From positions 310,001 to 374,000 of the forward strand of contig BROG01000455.1 in assembly GCA_030159075.1 (NCBI GenBank): a stretch of DNA of 64,000 nt, in the 5' to 3' direction. Origin of the DNA: Atrina japonica (Eukaryota; Mollusca; Bivalvia; Pterioida; Pinnidae). Positions 36,013 to 45,254 of this stretch are shown piece after piece. Position 1 is the first letter of the stretch, and every line of letters starts with the position of its first letter. A model generated the notes under the pieces. That model had not been told where the DNA came from, searched no databases, and worked only from the letters and a program-made list of their open reading frames with translations. The position numbers and the translations under genes were made by a program.

Positions 36013-37873
36013 ACATAGTATATATCCTAGTAACATAGTATATATCCTAGTAACATAATACACATCCTAGTAACATAGTATATATCCTAGTAACATAGTA
36101 TATATCCTAGTAACATAGTATATATCCTAGTAACATAGTACACATCCTAGTAACATAGTATATATCCTAGTAACATAATACACATCCTAGTAACATAGTA
36201 TATATCCTAGTAACATAGTATATATCCTAGTAACATAGTATATATCCTAGTAACATAGTACACATCCTAGTAACATAGTATATATCCTAGTAACATAATA
36301 CACATCCTAGTAACATAGTACATATCCTAGTAACATAGTATATATCCTAGTAACATAGTATATATCCTAGTAACATAGTATATATCCTAGTAACATAGTA
36401 CACATTCTAGTAACATAGTATATATCCTAGTAACATAATACACATCCTAGTAACATAGTATATATCCTAGTAACATACTATATATCATAGTAACATAGTA
36501 TATATCCTAGTAACATAGTACACATCCTAGTAACATAGTACACATCCTAGTAACATAGTACACATCCTAGTAACATAGTACACATCCTAGTAACATAGTA
36601 CACATCCTAGTAACATAGTGCACATCCTAGTAACATAGTATATATCCTAGTAACATAGTATATATCCTAGTAACATAGTACACATCCTAGTAACATAGTA
36701 TATATCCTAGTAACATAGTATATATCCTAGTAACATAGTACACATCCTAGTAACATAGTATATATCCTAGTAACATAATATATATCCTAGTAACATAGTA
36801 TATATCATAGTAACATAGTATATATCCTAGTAACATAGTACACATCCTAGTAACATAGTATATATCCTAGTAACATAGTACACATCCTAGTAACATAGTG
36901 CACAACCTAGTAACATAGTATATATCCTAGTAACATAGTACACATCCTAGTAACATAGTGCACATCCTAGTAACATAGTATATATCCTAGTAACACAGTA
37001 CACATCCTAGTAACATAGTACTCATCCTAGTAACATAGTATATATCCTAGTAACATAGTACACATCCTAGTAACATAGTACACATCCTAGTAACATAATA
37101 TATATCCTAGTAACATAGTACACATCCTAGTAACATAATATATATCCTAGTAACATAGTACACATCCTAGTAACATAATATATATCCTAGTAACATAGTA
37201 CACATCCTAGTAATATAGCATATATCCTAGTAACATAGTACACATCCTAGTAACATAGTATATATCCTAGTAACATAGTACACATCCTAGTAACATAGTA
37301 CATATCCTAGTAACATAATATATATCCTAGTAACATAGTACACATCCTAGTAACATAGTATAAATCCTAGTAACATAGTACACATCTAGTAACATAGTAT
37401 AAATCCTAGTAATATAGTACACATCTAGTAACATAGTATAAATCCTAGTAATATAGTACACATCTAGTAACATAGTATAAATCCTAGTAACATAGTACAC
37501 ATCTAGTAACATAGTATAAATCCTAGTAACATAGTATAAATCCTAGTAACATAGTACACATCTAGTAACATAGTATAAATCCTAGTAACATAGTACACAT
37601 CTAGTAACATAGTACACATCTAGTAACATAGTATAAATCCTAGTAACATAGTACACATCTAGTAACATAGTATAAATCCTAGTAACATAATATACATCCT
37701 AGTAACATAGTACACATCTAGTAACATAGTACACATCCTAGTAACATAGTATAAATCCTAGTAACATAGTACACATCTAGTAACATAGTATAAATCCTAG
37801 TAATATAGTACACATCTAGTAACATAGTACATTTATACACACCCTAGTAACATAATATATATCCTAGTAACGG
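36013..37873. repeat. 20-bp minisatellite array, 1.86 kb
   Basis: About 90 copies of 'cctagtaacatagtatatat'. Two main unit types alternate irregularly, '...agtatatat' and '...agtacacat', with minor '...aatacacat' and '...agtgcacat' forms. From about 37380 onward one base is lost from alternate units ('cacatctag'), so a 39-base dimer takes over, and 'tataaat' replaces 'tatatat'. Nothing coding. Confidence 0.96.
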
Positions 37874-37944
37874 CAAATGATTTTGCTTATGTTTGTTTTG
37901 TGTTTTACGACACGCTCATCAATTTCTAAATCTTTTTTTAAAAA

Positions 37945-38075
37945 TGGCGGAGAGAACTGGCTTTCGGCAAGAAAACTGGTACACTTCCTCACACACTCAG
38001 CTTAGGATCCAGCGGGGTTCAAACCCACAGTGACTAGAGGTGAGAGACTTCATGGTTTGAAGCGCTATACTGTAA
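37945..38075 (-). repeat. SINE B fragment
   Basis: On the minus strand it reads 'caaaccatgaagtctctcac', 'gggtttgaaccccgctg', 'gtgtaccagttttc', 'gccattttt', in the same order as the SINE B body at 28590-28740. The 5' head is only partly kept. Confidence 0.65.
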
Positions 38076-38359
38076 GCATGTTGTAAATTTTTAATTTACT
38101 GGGTGGGTGTAGATACAAAATTTACAAATAAATTCAAAATTTAATAATATCTAATTTCAAGATAATGTGAAACAAAACTTAAATTTAGATAAAGCAACTG
38201 TGTTTTTTTTTTCAAATTTCATTTCCCGTAGCTCGTCTTATCCCATATAAAGGTTATATTCTATCATCTTTCTGTGTATTTTAGTATAATTAATAGAATA
38301 TTGATTCAACCTGCTTTCGTTTATATGTCTTCTTAATTTAGACCTGAAGGTTCACATTA

Positions 38360-38795
38360 ATCATCATCATCATCATCATCATCAACATCAACAACATGAT
38401 ATAATGATAATTATGATAAAGATAATATTGATTATAGAAATAATTATGACAATAAAACAAAAAATCACGATGCTTAATAATAATAATAATAACAATAATT
38501 ATAGTAATAAAAATATATTTCTAATTATAAATATCAAAATGAGGAGGATGATAATGATGATGATGACGACGATGATGAGGATGATGATGGTGAGGAGGAG
38601 GATAATGATGATGAGGAGGAGGATAATGATGATGAGGAGGAGGATAATGATGATGACGACGATTATGATGATCAGGATGATAATAATAATTATGATGATG
38701 ATGATGATGACGACAACGATGAGGATGATAATAATGACGACGATGAGGATGATGATAATGGTGATGATGACGACGATGAGGATGAGGATACAACG
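38360..38795. repeat. ATC/GAT-rich trinucleotide tract
   Basis: (ATC)n at 38360-38385, then AAT-rich DNA, then about 260 bases of GAT/GAC/GAG triplets with an internal repeat, 'gataatgatgatgaggagga'. One plus-strand frame would be almost pure Asp/Glu and another Met/Arg-rich. No start, homology or splice context supports translation. Confidence 0.85.
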
Positions 38796-38853
38796 AGATG
38801 AATATTACAAAAAGGTACTGAGGAAAAAAGAAGATATAAACATTTGTATTTAA

Positions 38854-39819
38854 TCAATTTCTCCTACTTAAATGTCCATAAGTCGAACCTTCAAATGAGA
38901 CACAATCACGCCTATCAGTGAATATAAGAGACAGGATTATTCCAAACACCGATTGTTCCGGTCGATGACAGTAACCAAATGAATCAGTTTGATTGGTCCT
39001 TACACAATCATGAGGCAAACGTTTGACAGAGTCCGGGAAAATACATCTCTGCGTAAACGTACACTGAATCCAAGGTCGAATTATATATTCTGTTGTGAAG
39101 TATGTCCGACTGAAAACACTCCATCCAGTTTGCAATTCTGGAATATTTTGAAAATCCTTTGGATTTTGCTGGAGAAAATGCATTGTATCAATTGAGGTTC
39201 GTTCAGCTATACTTCCCTCTCCATTTAGCGTTTGAATTCCTATCAGTCTCGCTTTTCGAAAAAGTTTTTCAATTGGCAAATTCATGTTGAATCTAATCGA
39301 TGTGTCTACCCACATCACAAAATTAAATTCCTTTAAAATTAGTGATATTATAATTGGCTTCCATGAATATGTTTCCAGTTTTTGGATGTGGGATGAAAAC
39401 AGAGAAAATGGAAAATCTCTTACCTGTACATTACAATGACGCTTCAATACATTTTTTTCGTCGGCCTGTAAACCGATGTTAAAGTATATGATTTTAATAT
39501 CCGGGTACTTTGGTCGTAAATGTCGGTTAATATTCTCTAACAAAATGATTGATTCTATGAAATGATTGGATGATGCCGCAGTTACAATAACCGGTACTTC
39601 ATTCTGATGAAATTTAGAGTGCGTTACCAAATCATTAAACTGTAGGAGATTTGTCAGTTCCTCTGAGTCATTAAATTGAATATTTTCAAATAAACGTATT
39701 CTGTTTAGTTTGCAGGGTCGGTTTGTATACAACGTTGCAAAAACTGCTAAAAGTGCAATTAGTACAAGGATTCTAAATATGTGTTTCCATGCTGGATCAT
39801 GTACCCATTGAAGAATTCT
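38854..39819 (-). CDS. DUF1647-like type II membrane protein, terminal exon (partial)
   Basis: This is the only long, intact, protein-like open frame in the window. It encodes one hydrophobic segment at about residues 24-41 of the open frame (ILVLIALLAVFATLY), which fits a signal anchor. A luminal domain follows from about residue 83, beginning VPVIVTAASSNHFIES. Conserved-looking features are YFNIGLQADE (121-130), the Trp-Lys-Pro of ETYSWKPIIIS (158-168), MWVDTSIRF (178-186), which resembles the acidic metal- or sugar-binding motif of glycosyltransferases, and HRPEQSVFGIILS (294-306). Cysteines at 262, 268, 281, 293 and 315 could form disulphides. I place it in the DUF1647 (Pfam PF07801) family from remembered pattern; molecular function is unknown, and Golgi glycosyltransferase activity is only an inference. 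The frame stays open to an ATG at 39844-39846, but the nine codons before residue 10 are 'tttttctttgaattttcctttcag' in pieces: a pyrimidine tract plus CAG acceptor. The exon therefore probably starts at 39819 in phase 0, and the true start lies in an unseen upstream exon. An ATTAAA hexamer overlaps the TGA stop. Confidence 0.75.
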   Translation of the reverse strand, partial: RILQWVHDPAWKHIFRILVLIALLAVFATLYTNRPCKLNRIRLFENIQFNDSEELTNLLQFNDLVTHSKFHQNEVPVIVTAASSNHFIESIILLENINRHLRPKYPDIKIIYFNIGLQADEKNVLKRHCNVQVRDFPFSLFSSHIQKLETYSWKPIIISLILKEFNFVMWVDTSIRFNMNLPIEKLFRKARLIGIQTLNGEGSIAERTSIDTMHFLQQNPKDFQNIPELQTGWSVFSRTYFTTEYIIRPWIQCTFTQRCIFPDSVKRLPHDCVRTNQTDSFGYCHRPEQSVFGIILSLIFTDRRDCVSFEGSTYGHLSRRN

Positions 39820-39846
39820 CTGAAAGGAAAATTCAAAGAAAAACAT
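39820..39846 (-). promoter_or_regulatory. Probable 3' splice site before the DUF1647-like exon
   Basis: On the minus strand, 'ttctttgaattttcctttca' plus 'g' is a pyrimidine-rich tract ending in CAG exactly at a codon boundary. This argues that the apparent N-terminus MFFFEFSFQ is intron. Confidence 0.6.
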
Positions 39847-40023
39847 GTTTTTACAGCAGTTTTATACAGAATTCTATGAATGCGTATAGTATCTTTATTA
39901 TTTTCTATTATAGAAAACCCTTTATAATTAAAACATACTGTAAACGTGGATATTCCCGCATGTTGTTAATTATACGATTTATTATCTATTATTTATTCAA
40001 ACTATACACTTTATTTACGCGAT

Positions 40024-40325
40024 GTCTTCCAACCCTACAGACCATAATGGACTTGTCTTAAACAATAGGAAAGCAGGTCTGAATTTTGCAAGTGAAGATG
40101 AAGCCCTGAAGTTTAAGAATTCTGTGGAGCAAAAACTGCTAGAAAGACATCAGAGGAGATTAGGTATAGAAATATAGGATCTGAAATATGGATTTCATCA
40201 GCCACCGAAAAACAATGGATCTTCTGTAAATCAATGATTTAGGCCAGTCCAAGTGTTTCTTTAGGGGTGAATGAAAGAGCATACCATTCAGATACTCAGG
40301 GGTGAAAGGGTTAATATGAGCAGTT
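40024..40325 (-). mobile_element. T2 mini-MITE split by a ~199-bp insertion
   Basis: The left half, 'aaccctacagac', 'ggacttgtcttaaacaatag' (40031-40068), and the right half, 'agcataccattcagatac', 'tcaggggtgaaaggg' (40278-40310) then TTAA, are the two halves of one T2 element in the orientation of the copy at 49083. They are separated by 40074-40272. The pentamer 'gaaag' occurs at both junctions (40069-40073, 40273-40277), where the intact copy at 49083 has 'aaaag'. Confidence 0.7.
40077..40163 (+). pseudogene. WASP-like EVH1 (WH1) C-terminal fragment, exon-like
   Basis: Plus-strand translation gives GLNFASEDEALKFKNSVEQ followed by KLLERHQRRL. This has the pattern of the last strand and long C-terminal helix of the EVH1/WH1 domain of WASP/N-WASP proteins (GLNFA, acidic linker, EA..F...V, then basic residues). 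In full proteins that domain binds WIP, and the protein drives Arp2/3 actin assembly. The fragment is preceded by AG at 40075-40076 and followed by a donor-like 'ttag|gtatag' at 40163/40164. The frame reads on to a stop at 'atatag', then resumes in frame with a Pro/Asn/Ser-rich stretch (FHQPPKNNGSSVNQ). It lies inside a split T2 element, so it is probably a captured or retrocopied piece, not a working exon. A distant real exon is the alternative. Confidence 0.5.
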
Positions 40326-40329
40326 CTAT

Positions 40330-40785
40330 AATCAACGAGAGCTCTTATCGCCACTGTGGGACTGATACGCGGGGGTAATTTCCATAGAAAACTCTTCATC
40401 GCGTATTTAGTGTAAGTTACCCCCACGAGTATATTTTCACGTTAACAGAAAGTCATTCCTGTGTCTTTTATTTTGGCCAAAATATCCCAATTTACAGTAA
40501 CAAGGAACTATTTCTGTATCAATGATAAATATTTCATAATTCCATGAAGATTTTACCATTTGATAAATTGTCAAGATCTTACAACTTGTATTTTCACTGG
40601 TTGAACAGTAAACACTAAGAGAGGTCACTCACATATGACCTCATAGCAGATTTAGTTAGATCTTCTATGCGACATATCAGAAAATGGGAGCAATGTCTTT
40701 TATTTTAATACGTCATCGATTAAGATGCACAGGAAGGCAGAAAACAAACGTTTCTTTCATTTTATCATACAGGAAAATATAGAAT
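40330..40785. other. Intergenic, R2 trace only
   Basis: No gene recognised. 'ctatgcgacatatcagaaaa' plus 'tgggagcaatgt' at 40668-40697 is a short piece of the R2 repeat (compare 61795-61825). Confidence 0.5.
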
Positions 40786-40789
40786 TTAA

Positions 40790-41248
40790 AGGAACATTAG
40801 CAGTGTTTACAAAAAATATATTTCCATTTTTTTTTCTACTTTTACTACATATATTTGATGTATAATAACAAATGAGATCTATACACAGGCATAAGAAATT
40901 TTATATTCCCATATATTTTGTGAAAACAAAGTCAGGTCCAGTGTCGTATGCATGTTACATTTAAGTTTTTGATTTTTATTAAAAAAGAAAATAAATAAAA
41001 ACTAATTATAACAATTGTTATAATTATTTTTTATTTTTTTTTAATAAAAATCAAAAACTTAAATGTACCACATATACAAATAGTAAGATTGAATTAATCA
41101 AGTGCCAAACTGTAATTCTCAAGCAATTTTCACAAAATATACAGGAATTTAAGAATCTGTATATCTCTTTCTTTGTAATTGTATATTAATCTAAGATGTG
41201 AAAAGGAAAGAAAATATTTTGGAAAAAAAAAACACAGCTTATGCCCCT
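40790..41248 (+). mobile_element. T1 MITE with a hairpin inserted in it
   Basis: Begins 'aggaacattagcagtgtt' after TTAA (40786-40789) and ends 'aaacacagcttatgcccct' before TTAC (41249-41252; one change from TTAA). A subterminal inverted repeat, 'attttgtgaaaa' / 'ttttcacaaaat', is present. Hairpin H5 (40956-41067) interrupts the core word 'gtggtatccatatacaaat', which is intact in the copy at 53109. Confidence 0.8.
40956..41067. repeat. Hairpin H5 (112 bp) inside a T1 MITE
   Basis: Arms 'tacatttaagtttttgattt' and 'aaatcaaaaacttaaatgta' continue inward through 'ttattaaaaaa' to a perfectly palindromic centre, 'aattataacaattgttataa'. Insertion into T1 is shown by comparison with the uninterrupted copies at 53109 and 61229. 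Confidence 0.88.
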
Positions 41249-41477
41249 TTACATCACTAAAGTCAGTTTCATTAATGAGGTAATTACCGTAAACATTATT
41301 TACACACAAAATAAAAGTTTGACCTGATGACCTTGATCTGCCAAAGAATACTACTGATTTTTTTAAAAGGATTTTTGAATTTTGACCTGTCTTGATTATT
41401 CTGAAGAGTTTCACGTGCTCACCTTTGTATTAACTTGGTTCAGTAAGAGGCATATGCTTGTAGATTAATAAGGGATA

Positions 41478-41657
41478 CAATCGAACCCACTTATATGCAT
41501 TGAACCCTAGTCTATTGAAATGTAATTTATTCTAAGTGATTTAAATTCTCTAGTCAAATTTCTTTTTTATCATTAAAACCCCGTAATTTTTGAAAACCTG
41601 GTTTATTTGGAAAAGATATTGATTCCCATTTGATTTCAATAAATCCTGGTTCGATTG
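41478..41657. mobile_element. 180-bp mariner/pogo-type MITE with TA duplication
   Basis: TA (41476-41477), then CAATCGAACC at the left end; GGTTCGATTG at the right end, then TA (41658-41659). The inner ends continue as weaker inverted repeats. A CAATCGAACC-type TIR and TA target fit non-autonomous Tc1/mariner elements. A related half element with 'TACAGTCGAACC' is at 49235. Confidence 0.75.
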
Positions 41658-41684
41658 TAATTCAATAATGGTTATATTAATTCT

Positions 41685-41688
<4 letters not shown>

Positions 41689-41728
<40 letters not shown>
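41689..41728. repeat. (TA)n microsatellite
   Basis: About 40 bases of TA. Confidence 0.95.
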
Positions 41729-41735
<7 letters not shown>

Positions 41736-41875
41736 TTACCATATTCAGTATGATTTGAATATATCTTTTACACACCATATCCAATCACTGAAAAAAAAAA
41801 AATATAATGCTATTTAGGTTCAATGTAAAAATGATTTAATGTATATACCATATATCTTTGATCATAATTATCAAA

Positions 41876-41976
41876 CTACTAGTGCTACTACTACTACTAC
41901 TACTACTAATACTACTACTACTTCTATAACTACTACTACTACTACAACTACTACTACTACAACTACTACTTCTACA

Positions 41977-42011
<35 letters not shown>

Positions 42012-42140
42012 AATAACAACAGCTTCTATTACTACTACAACTGTTACTAATACTACAACTGTTACTAATACTACTACTGTTACTAATACTACAACTGTTA
42101 CTAATACTACTACTGTTACTATTTCTACTGCTACAACATA
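41876..42140. repeat. (ACT)n trinucleotide tract with 18-bp sub-repeat
   Basis: (ACT)n with ACA and TCT interruptions. From about 42050 it changes to an 18-base repeat, 'actgttactaatactac' plus one base, about five times. The poly-Thr open frame across it has no protein-like context. Confidence 0.93.
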
Positions 42141-42281
42141 AACTGCAACTATTAACTACTGCTGCTACTACTAAGAATATGATAATGATAGTAATATTGA
42201 TAATTAGTAGGCATACAATGATAATAATGAAATGTTAATGATTACAACAACAGCAACGATGATGAAGAAGAAGAATTTAGT

Positions 42282-42338
42282 ATATAAAACATCTAAGATA
42301 CCAAAGTATAAAATCTTTAGGATGTCCAGGACACAGAT
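42282..42338 (-). mobile_element. PLE-1 3' terminus (right-hand part interrupted)
   Basis: 'taagataccaaagtataaaa', 'ggatgtccaggacacagat' is the reverse complement of the PLE-1 3' end. The tail resumes after the palindromic insertion at 42484. Confidence 0.75.
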
Positions 42339-42483
42339 ATCATGTTCCCACTTTTTGATTTACCAGGGGTTTTACCAAAAATTGGGAACCCAGGGGTTTT
42401 ACCAAAAAGTGGGAACATGATAATTATTATCATGTTCCCATTTTTGGTAAAACCCCTGGTAAATCAAAAAGTGGGAACATGAT
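42339..42483. mobile_element. 145-bp nested palindromic element with 6-bp TSD
   Basis: Starts 'atcatgttcccactttttga' and ends 'tcaaaaagtgggaacatgat', the same termini as the 56-bp element at 30658. It contains a partial duplication of the unit ('ccaggggttttaccaaaaa' twice) and a second, inverted unit joined through 'aattatt'. It is flanked by 'acagat' at 42333-42338 and 42484-42489. PLE-1 tails at 42915 and 45290 show the uninterrupted site ('ggacatagatacaaatcc'). Confidence 0.85.
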
Positions 42484-42705
42484 ACAGATACAAATCCGAC
42501 AAAAATGGACAAACACAGACCTCTGGAAAACAAGAGGTTGGATCAGGTGACATGCAGGAGTAAGCACCCCCTGTCGATCGATCACACCCGCCGTGAGTCC
42601 ACAGTCAAGTCCAAATGAAATATGTGAAGAACGAATCCTCGTCACAATTAGTACAGGGGACTCAACAACCGCTAACAAAAAGGCAACTCAATATTTTATT
42701 TTATC
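42484..42705 (-). mobile_element. PLE-1 3' tail, continued
   Basis: 'gacaaacacagacctctgg', 'agtaagcaccccctgtcg', 'tcacacccgccgtgagtcc', 'cgaatcctcgtcacaatta' and 'aaaggcaactcaatatttta' match the PLE-1 tail up to its 5' truncation near 42705. Confidence 0.75.
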
Positions 42706-42732
42706 TTGGAGCTCTTTCAAATTATTTAGTCG

Positions 42733-42850
42733 GGGCCTCCAAGGTCCAGTGCTTAGAATATTGCCTTTGAAACCAGGACCTATCTTCTCGGATACATAGT
42801 AACCTGATTCTACCCCCACCATTAAAAACTTGCCGCCACAATATTACTGA
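42733..42850 (+). repeat. SINE B fragment, internally deleted
   Basis: Head 'tcggggcctccaaggtccag' joins directly to the late body: 'gacctatcttctcggatac', 'atagtaacctgattctaccc', 'aaaaacttgccgcca'. The box B part is missing. Confidence 0.6.
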
Positions 42851-42857
42851 AAAATTG

Positions 42858-43080
42858 TTGAATATAAAACATCTCAGATATCAAAGTAAAAATCTTATGG
42901 ATGTCCAGGATATAGATACGAATCTGGTAAAAATAGGACCAACACGGACTTCAGGGAATCAAGAAGTGGGATCAGGTTCCATGGAGGAGTAAGCATCCAT
43001 TGTTGACCGGCCAAACCCACCTTGAGTCCACAGTCAATTCCAAATGAAATACCTCAGGAACGAATCCTCGTCGCAATTTT
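42858..43080 (-). mobile_element. PLE-1 3' tail, second truncated copy
   Basis: 'catctcagatatcaaagta', 'gatgtccaggatatagatac', 'catggaggagtaagcatcc', 'gaccggccaaacccacc' and 'aggaacgaatcctcgtcgca' end in an A-rich junction at 43080. The 3' terminus is the same as in the other tails, with a different 5' breakpoint. Confidence 0.75.
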
Positions 43081-43299
43081 AAAAAAAAATTTAATTGTTG
43101 ATTTTTAATCAATACATCGAAATAATAATAAAAAAAAGACAAAGCAAAACACAATTCATGTACATGTATACATGTAGAGCAAAAGAAATATTGGAAAATC
43201 TTTATGCATACATATGCTAATTATTATTGGTTTAATTTCAATATATTGTTATATATAAAAGAAAGATAGATAGGGAAGAAAAAGAGGGCAGGGTTATAT

Positions 43300-43403
<104 letters not shown>

Positions 43404-43439
43404 CTAACATTCAAAATATATTACATTTATATGTCGTAA

Positions 43440-43850
43440 TGTTGTTATAAGAGATATGAATTATCTTGTTATAACAAGATATTATGCCGTAATTACAAGA
43501 TATTATGTTGTAATAAAAAGATATAATGTAGTTATAACGACATATGAATTATCTTGTTATAACAAGATATTATGTCATAATAACAAAATATTATGTTGTA
43601 ACAACAAGATATTATGTCGTAATAACAAGATAATATGTCGTAATAACAAGATTTGAATTATCTTGTTATAACAAAATAATATTTCGTAATAACAAGATAT
43701 GTCGTAATAACAAGATATTATGTTGTTATAACAAGATACTATGTCGTTATGTCAAGATATTATGTTGTTATAACGAGATATGAATTATCTTGTTATAACA
43801 AGATATTATGTAGTAATAACAAGATATTATGTCGTGATAACATGATTAGT
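43440..43850. repeat. Minisatellite array, left arm of a large inverted repeat
   Basis: About 20 units of 'aacaagatattatgtcgtaa' (17-21 bases), punctuated by the palindrome 'atcttgttataacaagat' preceded by 'gaatt'. The same units occur in reverse complement at 43976-44275. Confidence 0.92.
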
Positions 43851-43975
43851 GGCTTGTAATACAATCATTACAAGAAAGTAATGCGATGTTATGCCTTATT
43901 AAGAACAGCGATGTGAAAAATAATACAAATAACTAACAATTATAAGACAACTCGTGGCCCAAATACGCTTCCGTA

Positions 43976-44275
43976 TTTACGACATAATATCTTGTTATTA
44001 CGACATAATATCTTGTTATAACAAGATAATTCATATCTTGTTATAACAACATAATATCTTGTTATTACGACATAATATCTTGTTATTACGACATAGTATC
44101 TTGTTATAACAAGATAATTCATATCTCGTTATTACAACACATCTTGTTATTACGACATAATATTTTGTTATAACAACATATCTTGTTATAACAAGATAAT
44201 TCATATCTCGTTATAACGACATATTAAGTCGTTTTAACAAGATATATGTCGTTATAACGACATATTTTTATTACT
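43976..44275. repeat. Minisatellite array, right arm of a large inverted repeat
   Basis: 'ttacgacataatatcttgtt' units, the reverse complement of the left arm, with the same palindromic punctuation. The arms flank a 125-base non-repetitive spacer (43851-43975). Confidence 0.92.
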
Positions 44276-44304
44276 ACATGTAACACGTGTCGGCTTCCGT
44301 AGTT

Positions 44305-45240
44305 TTACAATTCCATAAAAAAATTGTAGAGAATTGAATTAAGATGTGATATGATATTTATGTCAGGATTTGGTAGAGATGTAAATAAATGATTAAATTG
44401 TGAGATAATTAGAGACTTTATTACTTGAAATCTGCCTATGGGAGAAATTATCCTTCTATTCCATGAATTTATAAGGGATTTTATTTTAATTAATTTCTTA
44501 TCATAATTTAGTTTCGGAATTTGATGCAAGTTCAATGAAAAATCAGTTCCAAGTAGAGAAAAATTTTCACTGCCCCATTGAAATTTTAGCTCAGGTAAGT
44601 ATACATCCTCACTATATCTTTTATTACCTATCCAGATGACCTGAGTTTTTTCAAAATTAATTTTAAGCCCAGACAATTTAGCAAATAAAGTGAGTTCATT
44701 AATTGATTCTTGTAATGATTCTTCTGAACCACCCAGTATAAGATTGGTATCATCTGCATACTGAGTTAACAGAATCTGAGTATTATCGATATTTAAACCT
44801 TTTAAATGTATATTATTTCTCAATCTTATGGAAAAATTTCCGCACATAGAATGAAAATATATGGTGCTATAGGATCACCTTGTCGACACCCTTTCAGTAT
44901 TTTCAACAGGTTCACTGTCATACAGGTTTTTATAAAAATTACAGGTTTCATTTAGTATGTTTCCTTGTTTTGTAATTATAATATTATTATCTTTTTGTAG
45001 TTTTGGTATTATTTTTTAAGTAAAATTTCTATTTTCTAACCCAAGGAAATAACTTCTCGGTTTTTCACCCTCTTCAACCCATTTTGATGATGGTAAATTG
45101 TATTTCAGAGGTAGGTATCTCTTCAATAGTCTGGATATTATAAAATGGGAGACAATATTGACATTTTATTGTAGTGATAGTATTTTTAATCATTTCTAAA
45201 TATTCTTTTTCATATAGAAGTCCATAGACCTTTCCCTTTC
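44305..45240 (-). mobile_element. L1-like LINE fragment: internally deleted ORF2
   Basis: An open frame at 44305-44847 carries the RT catalytic motif QYADDTNLILGG, then GLKINFEKTQVIWIG and SPIGRFQVIKSLI, as in L1-like ORF2. Upstream (44850-44905) the preceding RT motif GCRQGDPIAPYIFILC is in another frame. Further upstream are KWVEEGEKPRSYFLGLEN (~45080-45030) and a linker with KGKGLW (~45235). Comparison with LINE order shows at least two internal deletions, one removing the first RT motifs. A dead copy. The clade (L1/Tx1-like) is judged from motif wording alone. Confidence 0.85.
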
Positions 45241-45254
45241 TTAAATATAAAAAT

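Noticed and set aside
36013..37873. CRISPR-like array of regular short repeats
   Set aside because: The 20-base units are contiguous without spacers, and the context is a eukaryotic genome. It is a minisatellite.
38404..38853. 149-codon Met/Ile/Arg-rich open frame and the His/Pro-rich mirror
   Set aside because: Product of a GAT/GAC/GAG triplet tract. The alternative acidic frame looks more protein-like but has no start or splice support.
41839..42141. Poly-threonine open frame of 100 codons
   Set aside because: It is the translation of an ACT trinucleotide tract.
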